Shown here piece by piece: positions 11,178 to 11,497 of a stretch of DNA of 11,497 nt. A model generated the notes under the pieces. It searched no databases, was not told the DNA's origin, and saw only the letters and a program-made list of their open reading frames with translations. Source of the stretch: Trueperaceae bacterium (GTDB lineage Bacteria > Deinococcota > Deinococci > Deinococcales > Trueperaceae). Location of the stretch: the NCBI GenBank assembly GCA_011390455.1, contig JAABSI010000093.1, positions 1 to 11,497 on the forward strand. The letters run 5' to 3'. Positions within the stretch are counted from its first letter, which is position 1. Every line of letters starts with the position of its first letter. Position numbers and translations under genes: made by a program.

Positions 11178-11497
11178 TCAGCGGGCGGCGGGATCGCGCA
11201 GCCGGCCCCGCGTCGCCGCCACCACGACCACGGTCGCGACGGTGATCGCGACGAAGGCCGTCACGTCGCCGGTCGCGCTGCGTGGCGCGAGGGACGCCGC
11301 GACGTTGAAGCCCGCGTGGGCGAGAATCGCGATGAGGATGCTGCCGCCGCTGCCGTTGGCCAGCCAGAGGTAGAGCACGCCCAACTCGACGAGCGCCAGG
11401 AGGGTGAGCCAGAACGCCACCGAACCGAAGCCGAGCGCGTGGTAGTAGGTCCCGCCGATGAACGCGAGCGGCAGGTGCCAGAGCGCCCAGATCGCGC
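11178..11497 (-). CDS. CPBP-family intramembrane metalloprotease, C-terminal part (runs off the right edge)
   Basis: The last 106 residues of a multi-pass membrane protein. The first visible residues, AIWALWHLPLAFIGG, carry the second conserved CPBP/Abi motif (histidine in 'WxLWHLP'). ILAHAGFN, 50 residues on, is the third motif (HxxxN). The first motif (EExxxR) would lie to the right of the window. Between and after are hydrophobic segments (VAFWLTLLALVELGVLYLWLA; TAFVAITVATVVVVAA) and a basic tail, RGRLRDPAAR. Such proteins are glutamate-type intramembrane proteases, related to Rce1 prenyl-protein proteases, and are often linked to bacteriocin immunity or protein processing. The role of this one is not shown by context. 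Confidence 0.88.
   Translation of the reverse strand, partial: AIWALWHLPLAFIGGTYYHALGFGSVAFWLTLLALVELGVLYLWLANGSGGSILIAILAHAGFNVAASLAPRSATGDVTAFVAITVATVVVVAATRGRLRDPAAR

Noticed and set aside
1..11497. CRISPR arrays, rRNA, insertion sequences or prophage genes
   Set aside because: No regularly spaced direct repeats, rRNA-like stretches, transposase or phage proteins were seen in the window.

Overview
This is a GC-rich bacterial window (I estimate around 70% G+C by eye). It carries ten plausible protein genes, two of them cut by the window edges, plus one VapC pseudogene. GTG starts, Shine-Dalgarno sites of the GGAGG type, a lipobox lipoprotein and TTGACR/TATNNT promoters fit a free-living GC-rich bacterium. 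The mix would suit a Deinococcota (Trueperaceae-like), actinobacterial or Chloroflexota-like genome, but there is no phylogenetic marker gene here and I do not assign a taxon.

Layout, left to right. (1) 1-820, minus strand: the N-terminus of an unrecognised membrane protein, preceded by a CDKN3-like dual-specificity phosphatase. (2) 1041-1754, plus: a complete vapBC toxin-antitoxin operon behind a perfect 24-bp palindrome, followed directly by the 5'-truncated, stop-interrupted remnant of a different vapC (1795-2058). (3) 2170-2883, plus: an exported repetitive beta protein resembling the DUF2154/DUF4097 'toastrack' group. (4) 2884-3471: a long gene-free stretch holding the first copy of a 171-bp element. 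(5) 3472-8175, plus: a 1567-residue lipoprotein with four Ig-like domains, about 15 calcium-binding TSP3-type loops in two blocks, and a central domain that recalls the pore-forming region of anthrax protective antigen-type proteins. (6) 8381-9027, plus: a ribbon-helix-helix/MazF toxin-antitoxin operon with its own promoter and operator-like palindrome. (7) 9070-9441, minus: a small DUF697-C-terminus-like membrane protein. (8) 9442-10009: a second gene-free stretch with the second copy of the 171-bp element. (9) 10010-11074, plus: an exported DUF3237-like protein and a SnoaL-like protein, probably one transcript. (10) 11178-11497, minus: the C-terminal part of a CPBP intramembrane protease. 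Convergent gene ends are separated by strong GC hairpins.

The most unusual signal is the 171-bp element at 3087-3257 and 9543-9713. The copies are in the same orientation, align without a single gap, and are about 74% identical (127 of 171 positions, counted by hand). The identity is concentrated in functional-looking blocks: 9-bp terminal inverted repeats, a textbook -35/17-bp/-10 promoter, a short conserved 11-mer and an identical 9-bp GC hairpin. It looks like a family of tiny (about 45-nt) non-coding RNA genes or a structured mobile intergenic repeat. Each copy lies 200-300 bp upstream of a gene for an exported protein.

Functionally the window reads as an accessory region. It has two intact toxin-antitoxin modules and a third decayed toxin, a very large surface-anchored adhesin- or toxin-like lipoprotein, and several small exported proteins of unknown function.
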